Below are positions 16,962-26,071 of a DNA stretch of 64,000 nt, in pieces. The translations under genes and the position numbers were made by a program. The stretch's first letter is position 1, and every line of letters starts with the position of its first letter. This DNA comes from Luteimonas sp. FCS-9. GTDB taxonomy: Bacteria; Pseudomonadota; Gammaproteobacteria; Xanthomonadales; Xanthomonadaceae. The notes under the pieces were generated by a model, which made no database searches, had not been told where the DNA came from, and saw nothing but the letters and a program-made list of their open reading frames with translations. The stretch spans positions 1-64,000 of the forward strand of contig NZ_LASZ01000001.1 of NCBI RefSeq assembly GCF_001014645.1, given 5' to 3'.

Positions 16962-18098
16962 ATGCGGATCGCACCGGCTCCCATCGACCTTTCGCCCGCG
17001 CAGCGACCCGATGCCGCGCGCATCGACCAGGCCGCGCGCCAGTTCGAGGGCGTGTTCGCGCAGATGCTGATCAAGAGCATGCGCGACGCGAGCTTCGGCG
17101 ACGCGCTGTTCCCCGGCGAGAACCAGCTCTACCGCGACCTCTACGACCAGAAGCTCGCCAAGTCGCTGACCGACGGGCCGGGGCTGGGCCTGGCGAAGAC
17201 GATCGCGCGCCAGCTCGGCGGCGCTGAGGCCGCGCCGGTGCTCGACACGCGCCTGGACCCGGCCGCGCCCCTGCCCTCGGCCATCGACGGCGATGCCGCG
17301 TCCGAGCTGCCCGGGACCCTGGGCGCGCGCACGCTCGACCTGATCGCCGGGCGCCCGGCGGGTCCGGAAGGCGACGCGGCCGCCGCGTCGCCGATGGACG
17401 GCTTCATCGACCGGCTGATGGCCCGCGTGCAGCCCGCCGCGGAGGCCGCCGGAGCGGCCGCGACGGCGCTGGTGCCCGGCGCCGCGGCGCTGGAAAGCGC
17501 GTCGCGCGCGGCCGCCGAACGGCTGGGCACGCGGACGCCGGAAGGCTTCGTCGCCTCGATCTGGTCGCACGCGCAGGCCGCGGCGCAGGAGCTCGGCGTG
17601 GACGCGCGGGCGCTGGTCGCGCAGGCCGCGCTCGAGACCGGCTGGGGCCGCCGCATGATCCGCCACGGCGACGGCGCGACCGCGCACAACCTGTTCGGCA
17701 TCAAGGCGACCGGCTGGCAGGGCGAACGCGCAAGCGCGACCACGCACGAGTACAGCAACGGCGTGCGCCACAGCGAACGCGCCGACTTCCGCGCCTACGC
17801 CTCGCCGGCCGAGAGCTTCGCGGACTACGTTCGGCTGATCAAGCAGAACCCGCGCTACCGCCAGGCGCTCGAATCGGGCGGCGACGTGCGCCGCTTCGCC
17901 AGTGCGCTGCAGCGCGCCGGCTACGCCACCGATCCGCGCTACGCCGACAAGATCAGCGCGATCGCCAACGGCCCCACGCTCGGCCGCGCGCTGTCGACGA
18001 TCTCCGAGGTCGCGCGCGAGGCCGGCGACGCCGCCACGCGCTCCTCCTTCCGCTTCGCCGGCGCCGACACGCCCGGCCAGGCCGTCACCCGCCGCTAG
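16962..18098 (+). CDS. flgJ: FlgJ, rod-cap and peptidoglycan hydrolase
   Basis: 378 residues with the two-domain FlgJ plan. The N-terminal rod-binding domain (about 20-100) contains AARQFEGVFAQMLIKSMRDA. A long Ala-rich linker leads to a C-terminal glucosaminidase domain (about 190-345) with the catalytic Glu in LVAQAALETGWGRR and the motif NLFGIKATGW. It opens the cell wall for the rod. It follows flgI by one base, consistent with coupled translation. Confidence 0.96.
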   Translation: MRIAPAPIDLSPAQRPDAARIDQAARQFEGVFAQMLIKSMRDASFGDALFPGENQLYRDLYDQKLAKSLTDGPGLGLAKTIARQLGGAEAAPVLDTRLDPAAPLPSAIDGDAASELPGTLGARTLDLIAGRPAGPEGDAAAASPMDGFIDRLMARVQPAAEAAGAAATALVPGAAALESASRAAAERLGTRTPEGFVASIWSHAQAAAQELGVDARALVAQAALETGWGRRMIRHGDGATAHNLFGIKATGWQGERASATTHEYSNGVRHSERADFRAYASPAESFADYVRLIKQNPRYRQALESGGDVRRFASALQRAGYATDPRYADKISAIANGPTLGRALSTISEVAREAGDAATRSSFRFAGADTPGQAVTRR

Positions 18099-18113
18099 CC
18101 GCCAGGACCCGCC

Positions 18114-19991
18114 ATGGCCAACGTCCTCACCACCGGCACCAGCGCGCTGATCGCGTTCCAGCGGGCGCTCTCGACCGTCGGCCACAACGTCGCCAACATC
18201 AAGACGCCCGGCTACAGCCGCCAGCAGGTCGAGTTCGCGACCGGCACGCCGCGCGACGTCGGCGTGGGCTACATCGGCAGCGGCACCCGGATCAGCGACA
18301 TCCGCCGCGTCGCCGACGACCTGGCCAACGCGCGGTTGATCGACAGCGGCGGCGAGCTCGCACGCCTGCAGCAGCTCTCGACCCTCACCGGCCGCGTCGA
18401 CAGCCTGATGTCCGAGTCGGCGACCGGCATCGCCGGGCAATGGTCGAACTTCTTCGATGCGGTCAGCGCGCTGTCGTCCAACGCCTTGGCGTCGGCCGAA
18501 CGCCAGAGCCTGCTCGGCGACGCCAAGGCGCTGACCTCGCGCTTCCAGCAGTTGCACGGCGAGTTCGGGCGCCTGGCGAGCGAAGTCGACAACGGCCTGG
18601 TCGCCGGCGCGACCGAGGTCAACCGCCTGGCCGGCCAGATCGCCCAGCTCAACGCGCGCATCGGCAGCGCGACGACCGCCTCGCCCGACCTGCTCGACCA
18701 GCGCGACCAGCTGATCACCGAGCTCGTCGGCTGGACCGGCGGGACGGCCGTGGCACAGGACGGCGGCGCGATCAACGTGTTCTCCAGCGGCGGCCAGGCA
18801 CTGGTGGTCGGCAGCCAGGCCTCGCAACTGACCACCGTCTCCGATCCCTACCGGCCCGAGCGGCAGCAGCTCGCGCTGCAGGCGCCGGGGCAGACCGTGC
18901 GCATCGACGAGCGCGCGATGGGCGGGCGCCTGGGCGGCCTGCTCGAGTTCCGCAGCCAGGTGCTCGACCCGACGCAGGCCGAACTGGGCCGGGTCGCACT
19001 CGGCTTGGGGCTGCACTTCAACGCCGGCCACGCCGCCGGCGTCGACCAGTACGGCGCACGGGGCGGCGACTTCTTCGCCGTGCCCGCACCGGTCGTCTCC
19101 GGGCACGCGGGCAACACCGGCTCTGCGCGGCTCTCGGCCAGCGTCGCCGACCTCGCCGCTGTCGACGGCCGCAACCTGGTCGTGCAGTGGCGCGACGGCG
19201 CGTGGTCGGCAAGCGACGCGGGGACCGGCGCCGCGGTGCCGGTCGCGGGCACCGGCACCGCCGACGACCCGCTGCGCGTGGGCGGCATCGCACTGGTCGT
19301 GAACGGGACGCCGGCGCAGCAGGACCGCTTCCTGCTGCAGCCCACCGCGCAGGTCGCCGGCGGGCTGGCGGTGGCGATCACCGATCCGGGCCGGATCGCG
19401 GCAGCGTCCCCGGTGCGCGTCGACGCCGCGCTCGACAACCTGGGCACCGGCAAGCCGTCCGGCATCCGCGTGGACGATGCCGCCCATGCGGCGCTCGCGG
19501 CTCCGGCCAGCATCGAATTCCTCGACGGCGACCAGTACACGATCGACGGCGACGGCCCGTTCCCCTACACCCCCGGGGCGCGGATCGAGGCCAACGGCTG
19601 GTCGTTCGTCATCGACGGCGTGCCGGCCGCCGGCGACGCCTTCACGGTCGGCCCGACCGGTGCCGGGTCCAGCGACAACGGCAATGCCGCCCTGCTCGCC
19701 GGGTTCGACGATCTGCGCCTGCTCGACGGCGGCAACGTCAGCCTCAACGGCGCGATCTCGGGCCTGACCTCGGCCGTCGGCTCGACCGCACGCCACGCCG
19801 CCTATGCCGCCGAGGCGCAGGCGGTGGTGCATACGCAGGCGCAGTCGGCGCGCGACAGCGTCTCGGGCGTCAACCTCGACGAGGAGGCCGCGAACATGCT
19901 GCAGCTCCAGCAGGCCTACCAGGCCGCCGCGCAGATCGTGTCCACCGCCGACACCCTGTTCCAGTCGATCCTCGGAGCCGTCCGCCGATGA
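18114..19991 (+). CDS. flgK: FlgK, hook-filament junction protein 1
   Basis: 625 residues. The N-terminus has GHNVANIKTPGYSRQQVEF and the C-terminus has GVNLDEEAANMLQLQQAYQA, the paired helices of this family. It joins the hook to the filament with FlgL and is carried by FlgN. An AGGA ribosome-binding site precedes the ATG. Its stop overlaps the flgL start (ATGA). Confidence 0.97.
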   Translation: MANVLTTGTSALIAFQRALSTVGHNVANIKTPGYSRQQVEFATGTPRDVGVGYIGSGTRISDIRRVADDLANARLIDSGGELARLQQLSTLTGRVDSLMSESATGIAGQWSNFFDAVSALSSNALASAERQSLLGDAKALTSRFQQLHGEFGRLASEVDNGLVAGATEVNRLAGQIAQLNARIGSATTASPDLLDQRDQLITELVGWTGGTAVAQDGGAINVFSSGGQALVVGSQASQLTTVSDPYRPERQQLALQAPGQTVRIDERAMGGRLGGLLEFRSQVLDPTQAELGRVALGLGLHFNAGHAAGVDQYGARGGDFFAVPAPVVSGHAGNTGSARLSASVADLAAVDGRNLVVQWRDGAWSASDAGTGAAVPVAGTGTADDPLRVGGIALVVNGTPAQQDRFLLQPTAQVAGGLAVAITDPGRIAAASPVRVDAALDNLGTGKPSGIRVDDAAHAALAAPASIEFLDGDQYTIDGDGPFPYTPGARIEANGWSFVIDGVPAAGDAFTVGPTGAGSSDNGNAALLAGFDDLRLLDGGNVSLNGAISGLTSAVGSTARHAAYAAEAQAVVHTQAQSARDSVSGVNLDEEAANMLQLQQAYQAAAQIVSTADTLFQSILGAVRR

Positions 19992-21190
19992 GCAACCGCA
20001 TCTCCACCAGCATGCTCTACCAGCAGTCGATCGCGTCGCTGCAGTCCAAGCAGGCTTCGCTGGCGCGCCTGCAGCAGCAGTTGGGCACCGGCCAGAAGCT
20101 GCTCACCGCCAAGGACGATCCGGTCGGTGCCGGCGCCGCGGTCGGCCTGGACCGCGCGCTCGCCGAGCTCGAACGCTTCGGCAAGAACGGCGATGCCATG
20201 CGCCACCGCCTGGGGATGCAGGAAAGCGCGCTGTCGCAGGCCGGCGACATCATGGGACGGATCACCGAGCTGACCGTGCGCGCCAACAGTGCGTCGTTGT
20301 CGGACGGCGACCGCAAGGCCATCGGCATCGAGATCACCAGCCTGCGCGACAGCCTGCTGGAAGTGGCCAACAGCCCGGACGGCACCGGCCGCTACCTGTT
20401 CGGCGGCACCCAGGACGGCAGCCCGCCATTCACCCGCGTCGCCGGCAGCGTCGCCTACGGTGGCGACCAGACCCAGCGCCAGGTCGAGGTCGCGCCACAG
20501 CTGTTCGTCGCCGACACGCTGCCCGGCAGCGAGGTCTTCCTGCGCGTGCGTACCGGCGACGGCCGGGCCGACGTCGACGCGCAGGCCGGCAATGCCGGCA
20601 CCGGCCGCATCGGCAGCTTCTCGGTCGCCGATTCGACCCGCTGGGACGGCGGCCGCTATCGGGTCGAATTCGGCGCCGAGGGCGCCTACGAGGTGCGCGA
20701 CGCCGCGGGCGAGGTCGTCGCCAGCGGCACGCACGCCGACGGCGATGCGATCGACGTCGCCGGCGTGCACGTGGTGATCGCGGGCGCACCGGCGCAGGGC
20801 GACGCGTTCGAGGTCGGGCCGGCCGCGACGCGCGACGTCTTTGCGACCATCGACCGCCTGATCGGCGCGCTGGCGCTCGATCCGACCACCGCCCCCCAGC
20901 GCGCCGACCAGCAGAACGCCCTGCAGGGCGCGATGCGCGACATCGCCACCGCGCAGGCGCACCTCATCGACGCCCGCGCCAGCGGCGGCGCCCAGCTCGC
21001 CGCGCTCGACAGCGCCGACGGCCTGCGCGATGCCCAGGGCGTGACCATCGAGACCACGCTCTCGGGCCTGCGCGACCTCGACTACGCCGAGGCGATCGCG
21101 CAGTTCAACCTCGAGAAGGTCGCGCTCGACGCCGCCCAGCTGAGCTTCGTGCAGATGCAGCGCCTGTCGCTGTTCGACCTGTTGCGCTGA
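19988..21190 (+). CDS. flgL: FlgL, hook-filament junction protein 2
   Basis: 400 residues. It begins SNRISTSMLYQQSIASLQSK, carries LLTAKDDPVGAGAA, has a short mid-region domain after YLFGGTQDG, and ends in a flagellin-like D0 helix reaching SLFDLLR. The start was set by the ATGA overlap with flgK; the frame is open upstream inside flgK but is not coding there. It is the last gene of the flgG-flgL run. Confidence 0.95.
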   Translation: MSNRISTSMLYQQSIASLQSKQASLARLQQQLGTGQKLLTAKDDPVGAGAAVGLDRALAELERFGKNGDAMRHRLGMQESALSQAGDIMGRITELTVRANSASLSDGDRKAIGIEITSLRDSLLEVANSPDGTGRYLFGGTQDGSPPFTRVAGSVAYGGDQTQRQVEVAPQLFVADTLPGSEVFLRVRTGDGRADVDAQAGNAGTGRIGSFSVADSTRWDGGRYRVEFGAEGAYEVRDAAGEVVASGTHADGDAIDVAGVHVVIAGAPAQGDAFEVGPAATRDVFATIDRLIGALALDPTTAPQRADQQNALQGAMRDIATAQAHLIDARASGGAQLAALDSADGLRDAQGVTIETTLSGLRDLDYAEAIAQFNLEKVALDAAQLSFVQMQRLSLFDLLR

Positions 21191-21645
21191 TCCCGGCGGA
21201 TTGCAGCCGGCGCCGCCGGCGAACCGCCATGTATCTGCGAGCACGATGCGCACGCCTCCGCCATGCGCTGCAGCGCATGGCACCCGTAGGAGCGCGCTCG
21301 CGCGCGATGGGTGTTCCCTGCAAAGCCTCATCGCGCGCAAGCGTGCTCCCACGCAGATCGTCTCCGGCGACGGCACCCTTGGCCGCGATCCGCCCACGTC
21401 TCCACCACGCCCCATGGGCGCACCGCATCCCGTAGGAGTGCGCTCGCGCGCGATAGCGCGTTCCCCGTGACGCCCTCATCGCACGCGGATTCCGGCGCCC
21501 GGCGACGGAACACGTCGTCAGCCGCATCGCCCCCTCCCCACGTCGACAGGCGCCCCGCCCCTCAATCCGGCCGCGCCGCGGCCGTTAACCAGGCGTCCGG
21601 AACACGGACACGCGGCGGCCCGTCCCGACGGTGCGACGAAAGCCC
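21191..21645. other. Gene-free stretch between flgL and the fliC promoter
   Basis: No gene is supported here. It holds a REP pair at 21286-21352 (the right copy has point changes) and a second, partly decayed pair at 21432-21488. The remainder is GC-rich filler. I see no T-rich terminator after flgL. Confidence 0.7.
21286..21488. repeat. Two REP pairs between flgL and fliC
   Basis: The first pair (21286-21352) starts GTAGGAGCGCGCTCGCGC and ends with an inverted copy that reads GTGCTCCCAC at its end. The second (21432-21488) starts GTAGGAGTGCGCTCGCGC, and its right half is only partly preserved. Confidence 0.8.
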
Positions 21646-21672
21646 TAAAGCCCGGACCCGGCACGCCGTTAA
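21646..21672 (+). promoter_or_regulatory. Sigma-28 promoter for fliC
   Basis: TAAAGCCC, 11 bp, GCCGTTAA. The -10 element has T where the consensus has A at the fifth base. Transcription should start near 21680, giving a leader of about 93 nt before the fliC ATG. Confidence 0.85.
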
Positions 21673-21687
21673 TGGTTACAGCAGAGG

Positions 21688-21739
21688 ACAGGGCCGGTAG
21701 AGACGGCAAGCCCCTGCGGCGCCACCGGCACGGCCCTGT
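21688..21739 (+). promoter_or_regulatory. Stem-loop in the fliC 5' leader
   Basis: ACAGGGCCG at 21688-21696 is exactly complementary to CGGCCCTGT at 21731-21739, so the leader can fold close to its 5' end. An AGGA motif lies at the foot of the stem, and a second GGA forms part of the ribosome-binding site at 21761. This pattern is compatible with RsmA/CsrA binding, but that is inference. Confidence 0.5.
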
Positions 21740-21772
21740 ACCCGCCGGATTCCCTCATCCAGGAGACCAGCA

Positions 21773-22942
21773 ATGTCCGTCATCAACACCAACACGATCG
21801 CGCTCAACGCCCAGCGCAACCTGTCGACCAACAGCGCCAGCCTGTCGACGACGATCCAGCGCCTGTCCTCGGGCTCGCGCATCAACAGCGCCAAGGACGA
21901 CGCCGCCGGCCTGGCGATCTCGCAGCGCTTCACCACCCAGGTCCGCGGCATGGACGTGGCGATCCGCAACGCCAACGACGGCATCTCGCTGGCGCAGACC
22001 GCGGAAGGTTCGCTGAGCGAGATCGGCAACAACCTGCAGCGCGTGCGCGAGCTCGCCAACCAGGCCGCCAACGCGACCAACTCCACCTCCGACCGCCAGG
22101 CGCTGCAGGCCGAGGTCACGCAGCTGATGTCGGAAATCGACCGCGTCGCCAAGCAGTCCGACTTCAACGGCACCAAGCTGCTCGACGGCAGCTTCAGCGG
22201 CGCGCTGTTCCAGGTCGGCGCCAATGCCGGCCAGTCGATCGCGATCGACAAGGTGGTCGATGCCAAGACCGAGTCGCTGGGCAAGACCGGGTTCGAGAGC
22301 GCAGCGCTGACCATCACCGCGCCCGCCGACGGCGACGCGCTGGTGATCAACGGCAAGACGATCGACCTGTCGAAGGTCAAGACCACGGCCGCCGTGGAAG
22401 CCGACCCGGATGCCGCGCCGCCGGTCGAGGCGGTGGACGGCAGCTACGACGTCAAGTCGCTCACTGCCGCGATCAATGCCCAGATCGGCGAGACCGGCGT
22501 CTACGCCGAAGTCACGACCGGCGAAGACGGCGTCGAGGGCATCACGCTGAACACGGTCGGCAAGGACGGCGAGATCGATACCGCCGGATCGACGAACCTG
22601 GTCGCCGGTGCCACGACCGCGGCCACCACCACGATCAAGGACATCGACATCTCGTCGGTCAAGGGCGCGCAGCAGGCGCTGACGATCGTCGACGAGGCGC
22701 TGGGCGAGATCAACAACACGCGTGCGGACCTGGGCGCGATCCAGAACCGCTTCAGCTCGGTCGTCGCCAACCTGCAGACCAGCGGCGAGAACCTGTCGGC
22801 CGCCCGCAGCCGGATCATGGACACCGACTTCGCCAAGGAGACCGCCGAGCTGTCGCGCACGCAGATCCTGCAGCAGGCCGGCACCGCGATGCTGGCGCAG
22901 GCCAACCAGATCCCGCAGAACGTGCTCAGCCTGCTGCGCTGA
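21773..22942 (+). CDS. fliC: FliC, flagellin
   Basis: 389 residues. The conserved N-terminal D0/D1 region runs from SVINTNTIALNAQRNLS through INSAKDDAAGLAISQRF. The C-terminal D0/D1 region contains MDTDFAKETAELSRTQIL and ends QNVLSLLR. The central 190 or so residues are the variable surface domain. It is the only flagellin gene in the window. An AGGAGA ribosome-binding site lies 6 nt before the ATG. It is monocistronic: its own sigma-28 promoter lies upstream and a strong terminator downstream. Confidence 0.98.
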   Translation: MSVINTNTIALNAQRNLSTNSASLSTTIQRLSSGSRINSAKDDAAGLAISQRFTTQVRGMDVAIRNANDGISLAQTAEGSLSEIGNNLQRVRELANQAANATNSTSDRQALQAEVTQLMSEIDRVAKQSDFNGTKLLDGSFSGALFQVGANAGQSIAIDKVVDAKTESLGKTGFESAALTITAPADGDALVINGKTIDLSKVKTTAAVEADPDAAPPVEAVDGSYDVKSLTAAINAQIGETGVYAEVTTGEDGVEGITLNTVGKDGEIDTAGSTNLVAGATTAATTTIKDIDISSVKGAQQALTIVDEALGEINNTRADLGAIQNRFSSVVANLQTSGENLSAARSRIMDTDFAKETAELSRTQILQQAGTAMLAQANQIPQNVLSLLR

Positions 22943-22984
22943 GTCCTGCGGATCGTCAGGGCGGCGGATGTCGCCCTGTTTCGG

Positions 22985-23016
22985 AAACCTCCGGCTTCGG
23001 CCGGAGGTTTTTTTTT
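22985..23016 (+). terminator. Rho-independent terminator of fliC
   Basis: An 11-bp perfect stem (AAACCTCCGGC and its complement) closed by a TTCG tetraloop, followed by a run of T to 23016. It lies 43 bp after the fliC stop and is the only classical intrinsic terminator I found in the window. Confidence 0.93.
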
Positions 23017-23017
23017 G

Positions 23018-23083
23018 GTAGGAGCGCGCTCGCGCGCGAAGGTGTACCGCTAACGCCCGTTTCGCGCGCGAGCGCGCTCCTAC
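23018..23083. repeat. REP pair directly after the fliC terminator
   Basis: The left copy begins one base after the terminator T-tract; the right inverted copy ends CTCCTAC at 23083. The fliD sigma-54 promoter follows about 65 bp later. Confidence 0.85.
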
Positions 23084-23148
23084 GCGCGGGGCGTCCCAGT
23101 CGGCCCTTGCGCGCGCACGACTGCACGGGGGCAAGCGGGTCGCCGCCC

Positions 23149-23164
23149 AGGCACGCGACTTGCA
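23149..23164 (+). promoter_or_regulatory. Sigma-54 promoter for fliD-fliS
   Basis: AGGCACGCGACTTGCA, with GG and GC 10 bp apart. From GGCACG to TTGCA it is identical to the fliE promoter. It lies about 90 bp upstream of fliD. Confidence 0.88.
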
Positions 23165-23254
23165 CGCGCTCAAGAAGCGCGGCCAGGGGCCGTTATCCCA
23201 TCCGGACCCACCGGCGTTCGGCGTATCCGGACGACCGGGCCAGGAGACTCTCAC

Positions 23255-24652
23255 ATGGCGGACTATTCCTTCGGCTACGGCGGCGTCGGCTCCGGGCTCG
23301 ACATCAGCGGCATCGTCACCCAGCTCGTGGCGGCGGAACGCGCGCCGCAGGACGCGAGGCTGAACAAGCTCGAAGCGACCGCCAAGTTCAAGCTGTCCGG
23401 GCTGGGCGCGGTCACGTCGGCATTCGACGGCCTCAAGACCGCACTGGACGCATTGCAGAAGACGGATGCACTGGGCGCACGGACGGTCAGTTCCCGCTCC
23501 ACGACCGGCGCCGCGCCGACGGGCGCGACGACCGACACCGTGCTGGGCGCGACCGCGGCTGGCGGCACACCGATCGGGCGCTACGAGGTCCAGGTCCAGA
23601 GCCTGGCCACCGCCCACAAACTGGTCGGGGGCGGCATCGACAAGGACACGCGCTACGACGCGGGCACGTTGCGGATCGGCATCGGCGCGGACTTCGTCGA
23701 TGTCGAGGTGCCCGCCGATGCGAGCCTGGCCGACATCCGCAGTGCGATCAACGGCGCTGCCGGCAAGCACGGCGTGCAGGCGGCGCTGCTGACGTCGGAT
23801 GAGGGCCAGCACCTGTCGATCGGCAGCGACAAGACCGGCGCGGCGAATGCGATCGCGATCAGCGTCATCGCCGGCGGCAGCGACCTCGGCGCGCTGATCG
23901 ACGGCATGCAGGAACGGTCGCCCGCCGCCGACGCGGTCGTCAGCATCGACGGGCTCGCGACCACCAGCGCCAGCAACACGATCGTCGATGCGGTGCCGGG
24001 CCTGACGCTCAAGCTCAAGGATGCCGGCACGAGCATCGTCGAGGTGTCCGCCAATCCCGGCGGGAGTCGCGCGGCGGTGGAAAGCTTCGTCAAGGCCTAC
24101 AACGCCGCGCTCAACGCGATCTCGACAGCGACCAGCTACAACGCCGAAACCAACACGCCGTCGTCGTTGACCGGCGATGCGCAGATGCGGGGGGCGGCCT
24201 CGCAGCTGCGCGGCATGATGAGCGAACTGCTGGGCGACCTGGCGGCGCAGGGCCTCGACGCGGCCACGCTCGGCCTGCAGACCCAGGGGCATCCCAACCC
24301 GAACGGCAATCTCGTGCTCGACACCGCGAAGTTCGACGCGGCGATGGCCGCCAATCCGGCCAAGATCGTCGCCGCGCTCAGTGGCGAGGGCGGCGCCGCC
24401 TCGCGGCTCAATGCGGTCGTCAAGACCTATGTCGGCGCCGAAGGCACCTTCACGTCGCGCAAGCAGAGCCTCGACGGCCAGGTCAAGGATGTGACCAAGC
24501 AGCGCCAGGCCCTGGAAGTCCGCATGGAAGGCGTCGCCAAGCGCTACCAGGCGCAGTTCGTCGCGCTCGACACGCTGATGGCGCAGATGAGCACCACCAA
24601 TTCCTACCTCTCGCAGCAGCTCGCAGCGCTGTCCGCGCAGACTTCACAGTGA
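23255..24652 (+). CDS. fliD: FliD, filament cap protein
   Basis: 465 residues. The N-terminus contains GSGLDISGIVTQLVAAERAP, and the central part has cap-domain repeats such as RYEVQVQSLATAHK. The C-terminal helices include RMEGVAKRYQAQFVALDTLM followed by MSTTNSYLSQQL. FliD caps the tip and folds incoming flagellin. An AGGAGA ribosome-binding site precedes the ATG. Confidence 0.96.
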   Translation: MADYSFGYGGVGSGLDISGIVTQLVAAERAPQDARLNKLEATAKFKLSGLGAVTSAFDGLKTALDALQKTDALGARTVSSRSTTGAAPTGATTDTVLGATAAGGTPIGRYEVQVQSLATAHKLVGGGIDKDTRYDAGTLRIGIGADFVDVEVPADASLADIRSAINGAAGKHGVQAALLTSDEGQHLSIGSDKTGAANAIAISVIAGGSDLGALIDGMQERSPAADAVVSIDGLATTSASNTIVDAVPGLTLKLKDAGTSIVEVSANPGGSRAAVESFVKAYNAALNAISTATSYNAETNTPSSLTGDAQMRGAASQLRGMMSELLGDLAAQGLDAATLGLQTQGHPNPNGNLVLDTAKFDAAMAANPAKIVAALSGEGGAASRLNAVVKTYVGAEGTFTSRKQSLDGQVKDVTKQRQALEVRMEGVAKRYQAQFVALDTLMAQMSTTNSYLSQQLAALSAQTSQ

Positions 24653-24669
24653 TTCTTCGGAGACGCCAG

Positions 24670-25086
24670 ATGATGCCCCGCAACTACGCCCAGCAATACC
24701 GGCAGACGCAGCTGGAAGGCGCGGTCATGGAGGCCGATCCGCACCGGCTGGTCGCGTTGCTGCTGGCCGGCGCCTGCGAGCGCATCCGCCTGGCCGAGGC
24801 CTGCCTGGAACGCGGCGACCAGGCGCGCAAGGGCAAGGCCATCGGCGAGGCCTGCGCGATCGTGGGCCACCTCGACGGCTCGCTCGACCACGAGGCCGGC
24901 GGCGAGATCGCGGCCAACCTGTCCTCGCTGTACGACTACATCGTGCGGCGGCTGACCGAGGCCAACCTGCAGAACGACGCCGCCGGCCTGCGTGAGGCGC
25001 TGACGCTGCTGGCCGAGGTCGACGCGGCCTGGAACGCGATCGGCCCGGCCAAGCCGCAGGCGGCGGTGGCGGACGCCACCGCGTGA
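24670..25086 (+). CDS. fliS: FliS, flagellin export chaperone
   Basis: 138 residues, all-helical. It contains the FliS family features YRQTQLEGAVMEADPHRLV, LLLAGACERIRLAE and LYDYIVRRLTEANL. It binds the C-terminus of FliC and prevents premature polymerisation. The ATG at 24670 was chosen over an open frame from 24649 because GGAG at 24659-24662 is well placed. The immediately following ATG at 24673 is also possible. Confidence 0.93.
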   Translation: MMPRNYAQQYRQTQLEGAVMEADPHRLVALLLAGACERIRLAEACLERGDQARKGKAIGEACAIVGHLDGSLDHEAGGEIAANLSSLYDYIVRRLTEANLQNDAAGLREALTLLAEVDAAWNAIGPAKPQAAVADATA

Positions 25087-25379
25087 GCGTGCTCGAGGCC
25101 CTGCACCGGGATCTGGACGCGCTCGACGCGGCGATCGCGCGCGACGAGTTCGACGCCGCCGCCGGGCTGCTGGCCGGCTACCAGCAGCGGCTGCGCGGCA
25201 CGATCGAGACGCTGGGCGCCCGCCTGCCGGTGGAGGCGCTGCGCGCACTGCTCGCGACCCAGCACGCGCTGACCGCGCGCATGCGCGCACGCCGCGACGC
25301 GGTCGCCGTGCAACTGCGGCAGGTGCACCGCGCCGACGCCGCCTCGCGCGCCTACGCCGACGTGGGGCACGCGCCATGA
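25083..25379 (+). CDS. Small helical protein in the FliT position
   Basis: 98 residues with a GTG start that overlaps the fliS stop (GTGA). The protein is helical, Arg/Ala/Leu-rich, and lacks signal peptide and membrane segments. FliT, the FliD export chaperone, is usually encoded directly after fliS and is of this size, so a FliT-like role is a reasonable inference, but I see no diagnostic motif. It overlaps the next gene by four bases, so the three genes are translationally coupled. Confidence 0.7.
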   Translation: MSVLEALHRDLDALDAAIARDEFDAAAGLLAGYQQRLRGTIETLGARLPVEALRALLATQHALTARMRARRDAVAVQLRQVHRADAASRAYADVGHAP

Positions 25380-25939
25380 CCGGCCTGGCGACCGCGCCGG
25401 CCGAGGCCGAACTGCGGCTGTTCGGCGACGCACTGAGCTGCGAGCTCGACCTGCCGGTCGCGGTCGAGCCCGCCGATGGCGCCGGCCGCCAGACCCAGGC
25501 CGTCACCCTGCTCTCGGCGCTGGCCCACATCGAGGACCTGCGCAAGGACGACGGCGACGACCACGGCGACCTGCCGCTGCTGGCGCAGCGCATGGACGCC
25601 AAGCTCGACCTGATCCTCGCCCTGCTCGGCCGCCTGGCCAGACGCGACGATGGCCTGACCGAGCGGCTGGTGCATTGGTCGTGCCACGGCCTGCGGGTCG
25701 ACCTCGATCCCGGCCAGGGCCTGCCCGCCGGCGCCGCGGCGATCGTCCGGCTGCAGCCGGCGGACTGGCTGCCCGACCCGCTCGAACTGCCGGCGACCGT
25801 CGTCGCCTGCGAGGACGGCCACGGCCGCACGCGCCTGTGGCTGGCGTTCGCCGGACTGCGGCCCGACCTCGTCGAGGCGCTCGACCGCCACCTGTTCCGC
25901 CTGCACCGCCGCCAGGTCGCCGAGCAGCGTCGGCGCTGA
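25376..25939 (+). CDS. Atypical PilZ-domain protein
   Basis: 187 residues. A mainly helical N-terminal part (about 1-100) precedes a PilZ-like beta domain (about 105-185) recognised from LVHWSCHGLRVDL and PAGAAAIVRL. The canonical PilZ signature D/NxSxxG appears as HWSCHG, and no clear RxxxR motif precedes it, so direct c-di-GMP binding is doubtful. A PilZ gene downstream of fliS is characteristic of xanthomonads, where PilZ proteins are linked to motility. It is coupled to the preceding gene by an ATGA overlap. Confidence 0.78.
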   Translation: MTGLATAPAEAELRLFGDALSCELDLPVAVEPADGAGRQTQAVTLLSALAHIEDLRKDDGDDHGDLPLLAQRMDAKLDLILALLGRLARRDDGLTERLVHWSCHGLRVDLDPGQGLPAGAAAIVRLQPADWLPDPLELPATVVACEDGHGRTRLWLAFAGLRPDLVEALDRHLFRLHRRQVAEQRRR

Positions 25940-26071
25940 GGCATCCGTCGGCGCGGGCCCGAAACCTGCGCCCTGTCACAGTTCGCGACGCCCGGCCGCT
26001 GGGGCATCCGGGCGCGCTGCCGTATCCTGTCCGTCCGGCAGCCCGTGCGACTGCCAGGGGGATGCGGGCTG

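Noticed and set aside
16917-19832. 971-codon minus-strand frame over flgJ and flgK
   Set aside because: Antisense shadow of two clearly recognised flagellar genes; composition is His/Arg/Ala/Gly-rich without motifs.
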